A stretch of 64,000 bases of DNA from assembly GCF_001570525.1 (NCBI RefSeq), contig NZ_BBXC01000007.1:227085-291084 (forward strand), read 5' to 3'. Source of the DNA: Herbidospora sakaeratensis (lineage in GTDB: Bacteria > Actinomycetota > Actinomycetes > Streptosporangiales > Streptosporangiaceae). Made by a program: the position numbers and the translations under genes. Below the pieces are notes generated by a model. That model saw only the letters and a list, made by a program, of their open reading frames with translations. It was not told the origin of the DNA and did not search any database. Below, piece by piece: positions 1 to 7,322 of this stretch; positions within the stretch are counted from its first letter, which is position 1; each line of letters opens with the position of its first letter.

Positions 1-2
1 GC

Positions 3-857
3 ACCAGCAGAGCGGCTTCCGGAGTTCATCCGAAGGCCTCTCTTGAGGCGGGCTCACTTTTTTTCCGGTCCGCGCTCACCCATCTGTCGCGGGAAATTGC
101 GGCCGGCTCCGACAACCCCACCGAGATCTTCGCGTTGGTCGCCACCGGCATGGAGGAGAGCCTCTCGCGCCGGGTCAGGGAGGCCTCCGAGAGTTACCAC
201 GGCTTCCTGCTGAACGAGGTCCAGCAGGCGCAGGAGGAGGAGCGCCGCCGGATCGCCCGCGATCTGCACGACCGGATCGGCCACGGCGTCAGCGTCGCGC
301 ACCAGCAGCTCGCGCTGTCGGAGCTGCACCGCGGCACCGACCCCGCCCGGGCGGCCATCAAGATCGGGGTCGCCCAGCAGGCGATCCAGGAGGCGATGGA
401 GCACCTGCGCCAGATCACCTCGGAACTGCACCCGCAGACGCCGGTCAAGAGCATGGAGAAGGCGCTGCTCGGGTTCCTGGAGGCGATCGAGGACGACGGG
501 GTCTCGGTCGGGCTGGAGGTGAACGGCGACGAGTCGTGGGCCGAGCCGCGCGTCCTCGACGAGTCCTTCCTGATCATCCGCGAGGCGACCAGGAACGCGC
601 TGACCCACGGCGGGCCGACGGTGATCCTCATGCGGGTCGACGTCGCCCCCCACGAACTCCAGGCGTTCGTCCAGGACAACGGCCGCGGCTTCGAACCGTC
701 GCGGGTCCGGGGCCGCGGCGTCGGGCTGGCCTCCATGCGGGAGCGGGCCGAGCTGCTCGGCGGCCGGCTGGTGATCACCAGTGAGCCGGGCAGCGGCTGC
801 CGGGTCGACCTGTCCATCCCCCTCAAGAGGCAGACCCGTGAGCCCGGCGAGCTCTAG
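3..857 (+). CDS. NarL-family sensor histidine kinase, 5' end outside window
   Basis: Cytoplasmic C-terminal part of a two-component sensor kinase of the HisKA_3 (NarL/DesK) class. The dimerisation/phosphoacceptor box reads RRRIARDLHDRIGH, with the phospho-His in DLHD. An HATPase domain follows, with an N-box (NALTHGG) and a G-box (DNGRGFEP, then GVGLASMRERAELLGG). The frame stays open to the left edge and the residues before the kinase core (for example THLSREIAAG) look protein-like, so I treat the gene as truncated by the window. Internal starts at TTG 135 or ATG 150 are possible. It overlaps the next gene, a response regulator, by 20 bases, so the two form a cognate pair. Signal unknown; the sensory part is not visible. 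Whether the pair controls the cluster is inference from position. Confidence 0.85.
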   Translation, partial: TSRAASGVHPKASLEAGSLFFRSALTHLSREIAAGSDNPTEIFALVATGMEESLSRRVREASESYHGFLLNEVQQAQEEERRRIARDLHDRIGHGVSVAHQQLALSELHRGTDPARAAIKIGVAQQAIQEAMEHLRQITSELHPQTPVKSMEKALLGFLEAIEDDGVSVGLEVNGDESWAEPRVLDESFLIIREATRNALTHGGPTVILMRVDVAPHELQAFVQDNGRGFEPSRVRGRGVGLASMRERAELLGGRLVITSEPGSGCRVDLSIPLKRQTREPGEL

Positions 858-1506
858 CGGGGAGATCTCGGTCGCGCTGGTCGACGACCACGCCCTGTTC
901 CGCGAGGGCCTGCGCGAGATCCTCGAATCCACCACCGGCCTGGTCGTCGCCGGCGAGGCGGGCAACTCCTCCGACGCCGTGCGGCTCGTGCGGGACACCC
1001 GCCCCGACGTGGTGCTGCTCGACGTGGAGATCCCCGGCGACGACGTGCTGGAGACTGTCACCCGGATGCGGGCCTGCTCGCCGTCCACCCGGATCGTCAT
1101 CCTGAGCATGTACGACGGCCCGCACCTGCTCACCCGCCTGCTGGCGGCCGGCATCAGCGGCTACCTGCTCAAGAGCATCCACCGGCACGAACTGCTCGCG
1201 GCCGTCCGCGGCGTGCACGAGGACCCGGGCCGGGTCGTGCTGGCCGTCTCGCGCACCAGCCTGGCCCAGGTGGAGGGCCCGCAGCCGGGGGTGCTGACCG
1301 ACAAGGAGAAGGAGATACTGCAACTGGCCGCGCAGGCGCTGAGCAACCTCCAGATCGCCCGCCGGCTCGGGCTGGCCGAGGCGACCGTCAAGCGGCACAT
1401 GCGCAACATCTTCGTGAAGCTCAACGCGGTCTCCCGGATCGACGCGGTCAACAAGGCGACGGCCGCGTCGCTGATCCCGGCTCAGATCAGAAGAGAGTCC
1501 GACTGA
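838..1506 (+). CDS. LuxR/NarL-type response regulator
   Basis: Two-component response regulator of about 222 residues. The receiver domain has the acidic pocket (LVDDHALF), the phosphoacceptor Asp in VVLLDVEI and the conserved Lys in YLLKSIH. A C-terminal LuxR helix-turn-helix begins at LTDKEKEILQLAA and has the recognition region ATVKRHMRNIF. I chose GTG 838, which overlaps the kinase stop; a reading from 781 would put kinase-coding sequence in an unlikely Ser/Pro-rich leader. Partner of the upstream kinase. Its 3' end overlaps the convergent reductase-like gene by 25 bases, so the two transcripts are antisense at their ends. Possible cluster regulator, or simply a flanking gene. Confidence 0.88.
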   Translation: MSPASSSGEISVALVDDHALFREGLREILESTTGLVVAGEAGNSSDAVRLVRDTRPDVVLLDVEIPGDDVLETVTRMRACSPSTRIVILSMYDGPHLLTRLLAAGISGYLLKSIHRHELLAAVRGVHEDPGRVVLAVSRTSLAQVEGPQPGVLTDKEKEILQLAAQALSNLQIARRLGLAEATVKRHMRNIFVKLNAVSRIDAVNKATAASLIPAQIRRESD

Positions 1507-2402
1507 TCGGCCGCCGCGGGCGGGAAGATCCGGCTCAGCTCGTCGCGCACGCCCGGCGCGAGCCGCACCTCGGAGGCGGCGAGGTTCATCTCCAGGTGCA
1601 CCTCGTCGCGGGTGCTCGGCACCGGGACGACGTGGTCGCCCTGCGCCAGCAGCCAGCTGAGCGCCAGCCGGCCCGCGCCGAGGTCCAGCCGGGCGGCGAC
1701 GTCCTCGACCGCACGCAGCGGATCGAGGCCGCGGCGCAGGCCGGCGGGCTGGAAGCGGGGGTCGCTGCGCCGCCAGTCGCCGGGCGTCAGCTGGTCGGCC
1801 GACCGGATGCGGCCGGTGAGGAAACCCCGGCCGACCGGGCGGGCGGCCACCACGCTGACGCCCAGCCGCCGCGCCTCGGCCAGCAGGCCGGGCTGGGCGG
1901 GCAGCCCCCACAACGAGTACTCCACCGCGAGCGCGGTCACCGGGTGGACGGCGTTGGCCTCCCGGAGTTGCCGCAGCGTCCCGTCGGACAGGCCGACGTG
2001 GCGCACCTTCCCGGCTCTCACCAGGTCGGCCAGCCCGGACATGCTCTCCTCGACCGGGGCGTCGCGGTGGGGGGAGCGCAGGTAGTAGAGGTCGATGGCG
2101 TCGACGTCGAGACGCTTCAGCGACGCCTCGCACGCCCGCGCGGTGCCGCTCCCGCGCGTGCAGACCACGATCTCCGTGCGGCGGCTCGCGACGGCCCGGC
2201 CGATCAGGCGCTCGACCTGGCCGTCGTCGTAGAGGTCGGCGGTGTCGACGAGGCTGACGCCGGCGTCGAGCGCGCGGCCGATCAGGTGGAGCGCGTCGCC
2301 GGGGTCGACCGCCCCGTAGGCCCCGGACAGCGCGAGGGTGCCGAGCCCGATATTGGAGATGACCGGCCCGTCCCGCCCGAGTCTCGTGTAACGCAATTTC
2401 AC
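1482..2402 (-). CDS. aldo/keto reductase-fold protein with altered catalytic tetrad
   Basis: About 306 residues, normal for the AKR superfamily (TIM barrel, NADPH). The start is GTG at 2402. The N-terminal beta-hairpin (YTRLGRDGPVIS) and the DTADLYDDG block supply the tetrad Asp and Tyr. Where other AKRs have a catalytic Lys (ATKFG type) this protein has CTRG, and where the His of LYYLHRPD normally sits it has LYYLRSP, so Lys and His are both Arg. The cofactor-binding end near the C-terminus (VPVPSTRDEVHL) is recognisable, although the usual GxxxxxQ pattern is altered. It may be catalytically impaired or repurposed; as a minimum it should not be called a standard reductase. Divergent from the SARP gene across a 263-bp gap. 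Confidence 0.8.
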   Translation of the reverse strand: MKLRYTRLGRDGPVISNIGLGTLALSGAYGAVDPGDALHLIGRALDAGVSLVDTADLYDDGQVERLIGRAVASRRTEIVVCTRGSGTARACEASLKRLDVDAIDLYYLRSPHRDAPVEESMSGLADLVRAGKVRHVGLSDGTLRQLREANAVHPVTALAVEYSLWGLPAQPGLLAEARRLGVSVVAARPVGRGFLTGRIRSADQLTPGDWRRSDPRFQPAGLRRGLDPLRAVEDVAARLDLGAGRLALSWLLAQGDHVVPVPSTRDEVHLEMNLAASEVRLAPGVRDELSRIFPPAAADQSDSLLI

Positions 2403-2665
2403 CCCATTGACAGCACCGTGTCGGCCGAAGTTCCGTCAAAAGCGTACAGTGGCGTTTCGGCCCTCGCCGGTTCCCCGGAGAAACAGGGGAATCCCCGCCG
2501 GGCGGCGGGGTGGGGGGTAACAGGGGGGTGATAGGGGTGCCGCCGCGGCGGGGTCGCTCATTAGGTTCGGAGCCAGTGGGACGCCCTGCCGGTAATCTGC
2601 GCGGAAGAGATTCTCCAAATGGCTCGAATTCATCTCTTCGTCTTTTCTCCGTGTGACGGCGATAT
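2403..2665. promoter_or_regulatory. divergent intergenic region between AKR-like and SARP genes
   Basis: 263-bp non-coding gap expected to hold the promoters of both flanking genes. It contains two adjacent GC-rich inverted repeats: TTCCCC 2471-2476 with GGGGAA 2486-2491, and CCCCGCC 2493-2499 with GGCGGGG 2504-2510. A run of G follows. The SARP-side end is more AT-rich (roughly 2595-2665). I could not fix -10/-35 boxes or SARP-type direct repeats with confidence. Confidence 0.5.
2471..2510. repeat. two adjacent inverted repeats in SARP/AKR promoter gap
   Basis: First palindrome: 6-bp arms 2471-2476 and 2486-2491 around a 9-base spacer. Second: 7-bp arms 2493-2499 and 2504-2510 around GGGC. 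No T-tract follows on either strand, so operator or leader-hairpin roles are more likely than a terminator. Confidence 0.45.
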
Positions 2666-4108
2666 ATGGGCCCGATGAAGGACGACGGATTCAGATTCCG
2701 GGTTCTGGGCCCCATGCAGGTCCTGCGCGACGGCGCGGAACTGCGCATCTGCGCCAGCCGCGAGCTGGCGATACTGGCCAGCCTGGTGCTCAACGCGGGC
2801 CGCGCGGTCAGCGTCGACCGCCTGATCGAGACGGTCTGGACCGAGTCCGCGCCCTCCAGCGCCCGCCGCCAGATCGCCATCTGCGTGTCCCGGCTCCGCC
2901 GGGTCCTGGGCGCCGGCGTCATCGAGACGTCCAGCCCCGGCTACCTGATCCGCCCGGCCCCCGACAGCATCGACTGGTTGCGGTTCCAGTCCCTGGTGGC
3001 CCGCTCCCGTGGGGAGGCCGCGGTCAAGAACCGGGAGCAGGCGGTCCGGCTGCTGCGGGAGGCGCTCGCGCTCTGGCGCGGCAACCCCTTCGAGGACATC
3101 CGGGGCCTGCGCTACGACGTGGCCCGGATGGAGGAGTCGCGGCTGGAGGCCGCCGAGGCGTGCCTGGAGCTGGAGATCGAGCTGGGCCGCCACCACGAGG
3201 TGATCCCCGAACTGCTGGCGCTGATCGCCGAGCACCCGTTCCGCGAGCGGATCCGGGCCCAGCTCATGCTGGCCCACTACCGGGCCGGCCGGCGTGCCGA
3301 CGCGCTGCGCAGCTACCAGGAGACCCGCCGCCACCTGCGCGACCAGCTCGGCCTGGAGCCCGGCCCCGCGCTGCGCCACCTGCACGAACGCATCCTGCGC
3401 GACGAGTCGGGCCTGATGCGGCAGCCCGTCCACCAGCCCGGGATGGTGGTGCCGTCCCAGCTCCCGCCCCGGGTCCTGCCGTTCGTCGGGCGGGGCGAGG
3501 AACTGGCCGCGCTCGACGCGGTGCTGCGGCCCGACCCCGACGTGGCGTTGCCCGGCACGACCGTGCTGAGCGGCCCGGCCGGCATCGGCAAGACCGCGCT
3601 GGCGCTGCGGTGGGCGCACGACCGGGCCGACTGGTTCCCCGACGGCCACCTGTACGCCGACCTGGCGGACACCGAGCCCGCCGCCGTGCTGGGACGGTTC
3701 CTGCGCGCCCTCGGCGTGCCCCGCGCCGACATCCCCGCCGACCTCGACGAGAAGGTCGCGCTGTTCCGCAGCTGGACGGCCCGCCGCCGGATGGTCGTGG
3801 TGCTCGACCGGGCCGGGGACGCCGCCCAGGTGCTGCCGCTGCTGCCCGGCGGCGCGAACTGCCGCGTGCTCGTGACCAGCACCGACCCGCTCGACGAGCT
3901 GGTGGCCCGGCAGGGCGCGCACCGCGAGTTCGTCCGGCCGCTCGCCGCCGAGGCCGCCAGGGAACTGGCCGGTCTGCTGGCCGGACCGGCCGGGCCGCAG
4001 GCCGTGACCGACCTGCTGGCGCACTCCTGCGGCAACCCGCTGCGGCTGCGGATGGGGGCCGCCCGCATGGGCTCCCGAGGGGTGTCGGTCACGACCGGCT
4101 CAGGATGA
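2666..4108 (+). CDS. SARP-family transcriptional activator with short NB-ARC module
   Basis: About 480 residues. Residues 10-100 form an OmpR-like winged helix typical of AfsR/DnrI/RedD proteins (FRVLGPMQVLRDG, VSVDRLIETVW, SRLRRVLG). The bacterial transcriptional activation (BTAD) domain follows (EALALWRGNPFEDI, RADALRSYQETRR, LGLEPGPALR). An ATPase part starts with Walker A (GPAGIGKTAL) and has a hydrophobic strand like Walker B (MVVVLDRAGD). The protein stops soon after a CGNPLRLR segment resembling the GLPLAL motif, so there is no TPR or sensor C-terminus as in full-length AfsR. Start ATG 2666; an in-frame ATG at 2675 is an alternative. Its 3' end overlaps the convergent flavoprotein by 20 bases. 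Likely pathway-specific activator of this cluster (inference). Confidence 0.9.
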   Translation: MGPMKDDGFRFRVLGPMQVLRDGAELRICASRELAILASLVLNAGRAVSVDRLIETVWTESAPSSARRQIAICVSRLRRVLGAGVIETSSPGYLIRPAPDSIDWLRFQSLVARSRGEAAVKNREQAVRLLREALALWRGNPFEDIRGLRYDVARMEESRLEAAEACLELEIELGRHHEVIPELLALIAEHPFRERIRAQLMLAHYRAGRRADALRSYQETRRHLRDQLGLEPGPALRHLHERILRDESGLMRQPVHQPGMVVPSQLPPRVLPFVGRGEELAALDAVLRPDPDVALPGTTVLSGPAGIGKTALALRWAHDRADWFPDGHLYADLADTEPAAVLGRFLRALGVPRADIPADLDEKVALFRSWTARRRMVVVLDRAGDAAQVLPLLPGGANCRVLVTSTDPLDELVARQGAHREFVRPLAAEAARELAGLLAGPAGPQAVTDLLAHSCGNPLRLRMGAARMGSRGVSVTTGSG

Positions 4109-5639
4109 CGTCGAGCGCCTTCTCCAGGTCGGCGTGGTCGCCGCCCCGGGTACGCCAGCCGACGTGCCCGTCGGGGCGCACCAGGACCGCGCCCTCCGCG
4201 CCGACGCCGTACGCCTCGGCCCACTCCGCCGAGTCGATCTCCACGACCTTCACCCCCGGAGCGTTCGCCCACCCGCTGCCCGCCGCCGTGAGCAGCGTGA
4301 ACTCCGGGCCGAGCAGGTCGAGCGCGGACACGCCGGGCGCCACCCAGACGTGCGGGGCGCGGTGGCCGGGGCGGGCGGTCGGCACGTACGTCCGGTAGGG
4401 ATCGGCCGGGGCGGGCTCCGGCGTGCCGTCCGGGATGACGGCGGCCGAGTCGTAGTGGAAGCCCAGCACCAGTCCCTCCGACCCGCGCCGTCCCGCCTGC
4501 CGCTCGATGGCCTCGTGCATGGACAACCGCCCGGCCATCATCTCAACGGTGATCATGGCGTTGGCCAGGCTTTCCTTGACGGTGCGCTGCGCGATCGGGC
4601 GGCGTTCCTCCGCGTAGGTGTCCAGCAGGCGCGGGCCGGCCTCGCCGCGCAGCACGGCGGCCAGCTTCCAGGCCAGGTTGTGGGCGTCCTGGATGCCGCA
4701 GTTCATGCCGAACCCGCCCTGCGGGGTGGCCACGTGGGCGGCGTCGCCGGCCAGGTAGACGGGGTCGCGGGCGAACTCGGCGGCGACCACGGCCTGCTGG
4801 AGCCAGGGCATCACGCCCACGATCTCGACCGGGTGGCCGGGGATGCCGATCGCCGAGCGGACGGCGGCCAGGCAGTAGTCCTCGGTGAAGTCGGCGGCGC
4901 TGCCGCCTCGGGCGGGGTCGTACCCGGTCTGCATGATCCAGCGACGGCGGTTGTCGACCGCCTCGATCGCGCCGCCCGGGGTGCTGCGGACGAACGACAG
5001 GGCGGCGCGGCGGCCGGGGGGCAGGAAGCCGAAGTCGGCGTCGAACATGATGCTGACCATGTGCCCGAGCGGGGGCGGGCCCTCCACGGCGATGCCGAGC
5101 CGCTCGCGGATCGTGCTGCGGCCGCCGTCGGCGGCGATCAGGTAGCGGGCCCTGACCCGGGTGGCGACCCCGCCGGAGACCACCGTCGCCTCGACCCCGT
5201 CACGCTCGATCCGCAGGTCGGTCATGGTGGCGCCGAAGCGCACGTCGGCGGCCGATTCGGCGACCCTGCGCATGATCACTTCGAGGAGGTCCTGCGAGCA
5301 CAGGTAGGTGTAGGTCGGGCTCTGCGCCGCGTCCGCCGCGATGGCCGCCGCCTTGCGCAGGTAGTCGCCGGCGCTCAGCGAGGTGCCGACGCCGACCGCC
5401 AGCACGTCCTCGCGCGGCATGCCGGCCCGCTCCACCTCGTCCTGGACGCCCCACGAGCGCAGGATCTCCATCGTCCGGGTGGAGATGAGCCGCGCCTTCG
5501 GGAAAAGCGATGTGTCCGGATGTTTTTCGACGAGTAACGACGATATTTCGTGCCGGGACAACTCGATGGAGGCGGCCAGTCCCACCGGGCCGCCGCCGAC
5601 GATCAGAGTCTCGAAGTGCTCGACGCGTGGTTCGTCCAC
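4089..5639 (-). CDS. FAD-dependent aromatic-hydroxylase-type monooxygenase
   Basis: About 516 residues, class A flavoprotein monooxygenase of the PheA/TfdB/PgaE/RdmE group, expected to hydroxylate an aromatic or polyene-derived substrate with NAD(P)H and O2. Evidence: N-terminal Rossmann GGGPVGL, a DG-type motif (AADGGRSTIR), and the FAD-ribityl GD box (YLAGDAAHVATPQGGFGMN) followed by IQDAHNLAWKL. The thioredoxin-like C-terminal domain found in polyketide hydroxylases is present (VLVRPDGHVGWRTRG near the end). The start is GTG 5639, with AGGAG unusually far upstream (about 18 bases); a small upstream ORF occupies that ribosome site. Divergent from the FabG operon, which suggests a tailoring step on the cluster product. 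Confidence 0.88.
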   Translation of the reverse strand: MDEPRVEHFETLIVGGGPVGLAASIELSRHEISSLLVEKHPDTSLFPKARLISTRTMEILRSWGVQDEVERAGMPREDVLAVGVGTSLSAGDYLRKAAAIAADAAQSPTYTYLCSQDLLEVIMRRVAESAADVRFGATMTDLRIERDGVEATVVSGGVATRVRARYLIAADGGRSTIRERLGIAVEGPPPLGHMVSIMFDADFGFLPPGRRAALSFVRSTPGGAIEAVDNRRRWIMQTGYDPARGGSAADFTEDYCLAAVRSAIGIPGHPVEIVGVMPWLQQAVVAAEFARDPVYLAGDAAHVATPQGGFGMNCGIQDAHNLAWKLAAVLRGEAGPRLLDTYAEERRPIAQRTVKESLANAMITVEMMAGRLSMHEAIERQAGRRGSEGLVLGFHYDSAAVIPDGTPEPAPADPYRTYVPTARPGHRAPHVWVAPGVSALDLLGPEFTLLTAAGSGWANAPGVKVVEIDSAEWAEAYGVGAEGAVLVRPDGHVGWRTRGGDHADLEKALDVILSRS

Positions 5640-5653
5640 GGAGCAAGAATCAT
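5603..5653 (-). other. possible 16-codon leader ORF overlapping the monooxygenase start
   Basis: On the minus strand an ATG at 5653 has a good AGGAG four bases upstream and opens a 16-residue frame (MILAPWTNHASSTSRL) that ends at a TGA within the monooxygenase coding region. It is out of frame with the GTG start at 5639. It could mediate translational coupling, or the ribosome site may serve the GTG by itself. Purely sequence-based and speculative. Confidence 0.25.
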
Positions 5654-5786
5654 ATGTCTCCTAATGGGCGTCAATCCTTGGATAACTCGGTGATACAGGC
5701 GTGATATCGGGCCTTAGTAGTTTGAATCGCGAAGTCGCAGACTATTTCCGAGTGTGATTTTCGAATCCACGAATCTGGAGGCGAGG
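5640..5786. promoter_or_regulatory. divergent promoter region, monooxygenase / type II PKS operon
   Basis: 147-bp gap, clearly richer in A+T than its surroundings, which separates the leftward monooxygenase from the large rightward operon that begins with FabG. It should carry the main promoter of the 15-kb operon. GGAGGCGAGG at 5777-5786 is the ribosome site for ATG 5787. No clear palindrome of the kind seen at 25791 or 30921 is present here. Confidence 0.55.
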
Positions 5787-6536
5787 ATGCTGTTTGCCGA
5801 AGGCTCCGTGGCCCTGGTCACGGGCGGCTCCCGCGGAATCGGCCGGGCCGTCGCGCTCGACCTCGCCGCCGAGGGCGCGCACGTGATCGTCAACTACGCC
5901 GGCTCCGAGGCGGACGCCAAGGAGGTCGTCGCCCTCGTCGAGGAGCGCGGCGGCGCCGCGACGGCCGTCCGCGCGGACGTCACCGACGAGGACGCGGTGC
6001 GGGCGATGTTCCGCGAGGTCCGCGCCGGCCACGGCCGGCTCGACGTGCTGGTCACCAGCGCCGGCGTCACCCTGGACCGCTACCTCGTCGCGATGAACCT
6101 GGAGCAGTTCCGCACGCCGATGGACGTCAACATGACCGGCACGTTCCTGGTCTGCCGGGAGGCCCTGCGGCTGATGCAGCACCAGCGGCGCGGCGCGATC
6201 GTGACGTTGTCCTCCACCAGCGGCCTGGACGGCGGCTTCCCCGGCCAGACCAACTACGTGGCGTCCAAGGGCGCGATCATCGCGTTCACCCGGGCGCTGT
6301 CCAACGAGGCCGCCCCCCACGGGGTGCGCGCGAACGTCGTCGCGCCCGGATTCGTCGCCACCGACATGACCCGCAGGGTGCCCGCCGAGATCAGGAAGCA
6401 GTACGAGTCCCGCATCCGGCTGGGCCGGATGGGACGGCCCGAGGAGATCGCCTCGATCGTCAGCTTCCTCGCATCCGACAAGGCGTCCTACATCTCCGGC
6501 TCTGTCGTGGTCGCCCACGGCGGCGGCCTCGGCTGA
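5787..6536 (+). CDS. 3-oxoacyl-ACP reductase (FabG-like SDR ketoreductase)
   Basis: About 249 residues from ATG 5787, chosen because GGAGGCGAGG lies directly upstream; a GTG at 5754 is open but has no ribosome site. Classical short-chain dehydrogenase: nucleotide motif GGSRGIGRAV, TSAGVT in place of the usual NNAG, catalytic Ser in TLSSTSG, and YxxxK as YVASK. The C-terminus (GRMGRPEEIASIVSFL) is typical of FabG. Reduces beta-ketoacyl-ACP with NADPH. First gene of an operon that also encodes ACP, dehydratase and KS/CLF, so it is the trans-acting ketoreductase of a highly reducing type II PKS. The next gene starts 21 bases later. Confidence 0.92.
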   Translation: MLFAEGSVALVTGGSRGIGRAVALDLAAEGAHVIVNYAGSEADAKEVVALVEERGGAATAVRADVTDEDAVRAMFREVRAGHGRLDVLVTSAGVTLDRYLVAMNLEQFRTPMDVNMTGTFLVCREALRLMQHQRRGAIVTLSSTSGLDGGFPGQTNYVASKGAIIAFTRALSNEAAPHGVRANVVAPGFVATDMTRRVPAEIRKQYESRIRLGRMGRPEEIASIVSFLASDKASYISGSVVVAHGGGLG

Positions 6537-6557
6537 AGAACCCAACCTGGAGGACAG

Positions 6558-6848
6558 ATGACCGTCGACGAGCTCCGCGCCAAGGCCGCCGAGCGCCGGC
6601 AGACGTGCAGCCAGATCAAGAAGATGATCGTGTCCCGCCTCGACCTCGAGGTCGATCCCGACTGGATCACCGACGACCAGCCGCTCTTCGGCCGCGGCCT
6701 GGAACTCGACAGCCTGGACGTGCTGGAGCTGTACGTCGCGATCGAGGCCGAGTTCGGGGTGGCCCTGTACGACAGCGAGATGGCCGTCTTCGGCTCCATC
6801 TCGCGCCTCGCCGACGAGGTCGACCCGCACCTGCGGGCGGGCGCATGA
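6558..6848 (+). CDS. acyl carrier protein of the type II PKS
   Basis: 96 residues. The phosphopantetheine Ser is about residue 52 in the LELDSLDVLEL segment. The fold pattern is typical (DDQPLFGRGL before it, EAEFGVALYDSEMAVFGS after it). Strong ribosome site TGGAGGACAG just upstream of ATG 6558. Carries the growing chain between the FabG-like, FabZ-like and KS-CLF proteins encoded around it. The stop overlaps the ATG of the dehydratase gene (ATGA), so the two are translationally coupled. The long charged N-terminus (about 20 residues before helix 1) is slightly unusual. Confidence 0.9.
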   Translation: MTVDELRAKAAERRQTCSQIKKMIVSRLDLEVDPDWITDDQPLFGRGLELDSLDVLELYVAIEAEFGVALYDSEMAVFGSISRLADEVDPHLRAGA

Positions 6849-7318
6849 CGATCACGGCGGCGGCCCCCGTCACCGGGCTGACCAACGACCAGATCCGCGA
6901 GGTGCTGCCGCACCGCTGGCCGATGTTGCTGCTCGACCGGGTCGGCAAGGTCGAACCCGGCGTCAAGGGCACGGCGACCAAGAACGTCACCGGCACCGAG
7001 TTGTGGTTCCAGGGCCACTTCCCGACCGAGGCCGTGCTGCCCGGCGTGGTGATGATCGAGGCCATGGCGCAGCTCGCCGGGGTCGTCTTCGCCCTGGCCG
7101 GGGCCAGCCGGATCAGCTACCTGGCCGGAGTCAGGTCGATGCGGTTCCGCCGCCCCGTCGTCCCCGGCGACCGGCTCGCCCTGACCGCCGAGCGGACCGG
7201 GGGCGGCGCCGGCTTCGCCGAGTTCCGGGTCTCGGCCCGGGTCGACGGCCAGGTCGCGGCCGAAGGAATCCTCACCATCGTCGACCCGGCGGGCAACGCC
7301 GCCGCAGGAAAGGTGTGA
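6845..7318 (+). CDS. FabZ-like 3-hydroxyacyl-ACP dehydratase
   Basis: About 157 residues, single hotdog domain. The FabZ signature is clear: LPHRWPMLLLDRV (catalytic His) and GHFPTEAVLPGVVMIEAMAQ (catalytic Glu). It should dehydrate beta-hydroxyacyl-ACP to trans-2-enoyl-ACP. No enoyl reductase is seen nearby, so the type II chain would retain its double bonds and become a polyene (inference). The start ATG 6845 overlaps the ACP stop; a longer frame reading upstream through the ACP gene is not real. Confidence 0.92.
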   Translation: MTITAAAPVTGLTNDQIREVLPHRWPMLLLDRVGKVEPGVKGTATKNVTGTELWFQGHFPTEAVLPGVVMIEAMAQLAGVVFALAGASRISYLAGVRSMRFRRPVVPGDRLALTAERTGGGAGFAEFRVSARVDGQVAAEGILTIVDPAGNAAAGKV

Positions 7319-7322
7319 CCAG

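Noticed and set aside
781-837. Upstream extension of the response regulator from 781
   Set aside because: It would add a Ser/Pro/Arg leader that overlaps kinase-coding sequence; GTG 838 starts directly before the receiver domain.
2436-2633. 65-codon minus-strand frame in the SARP/AKR gap
   Set aside because: Proline-rich, no ribosome site and no similarity to anything I know; the gap is better read as regulatory DNA.
5754-5786. GTG 5754 as start of the FabG-like gene
   Set aside because: No ribosome site. ATG 5787 has GGAGGCGAGG directly upstream and gives the normal FabG length.
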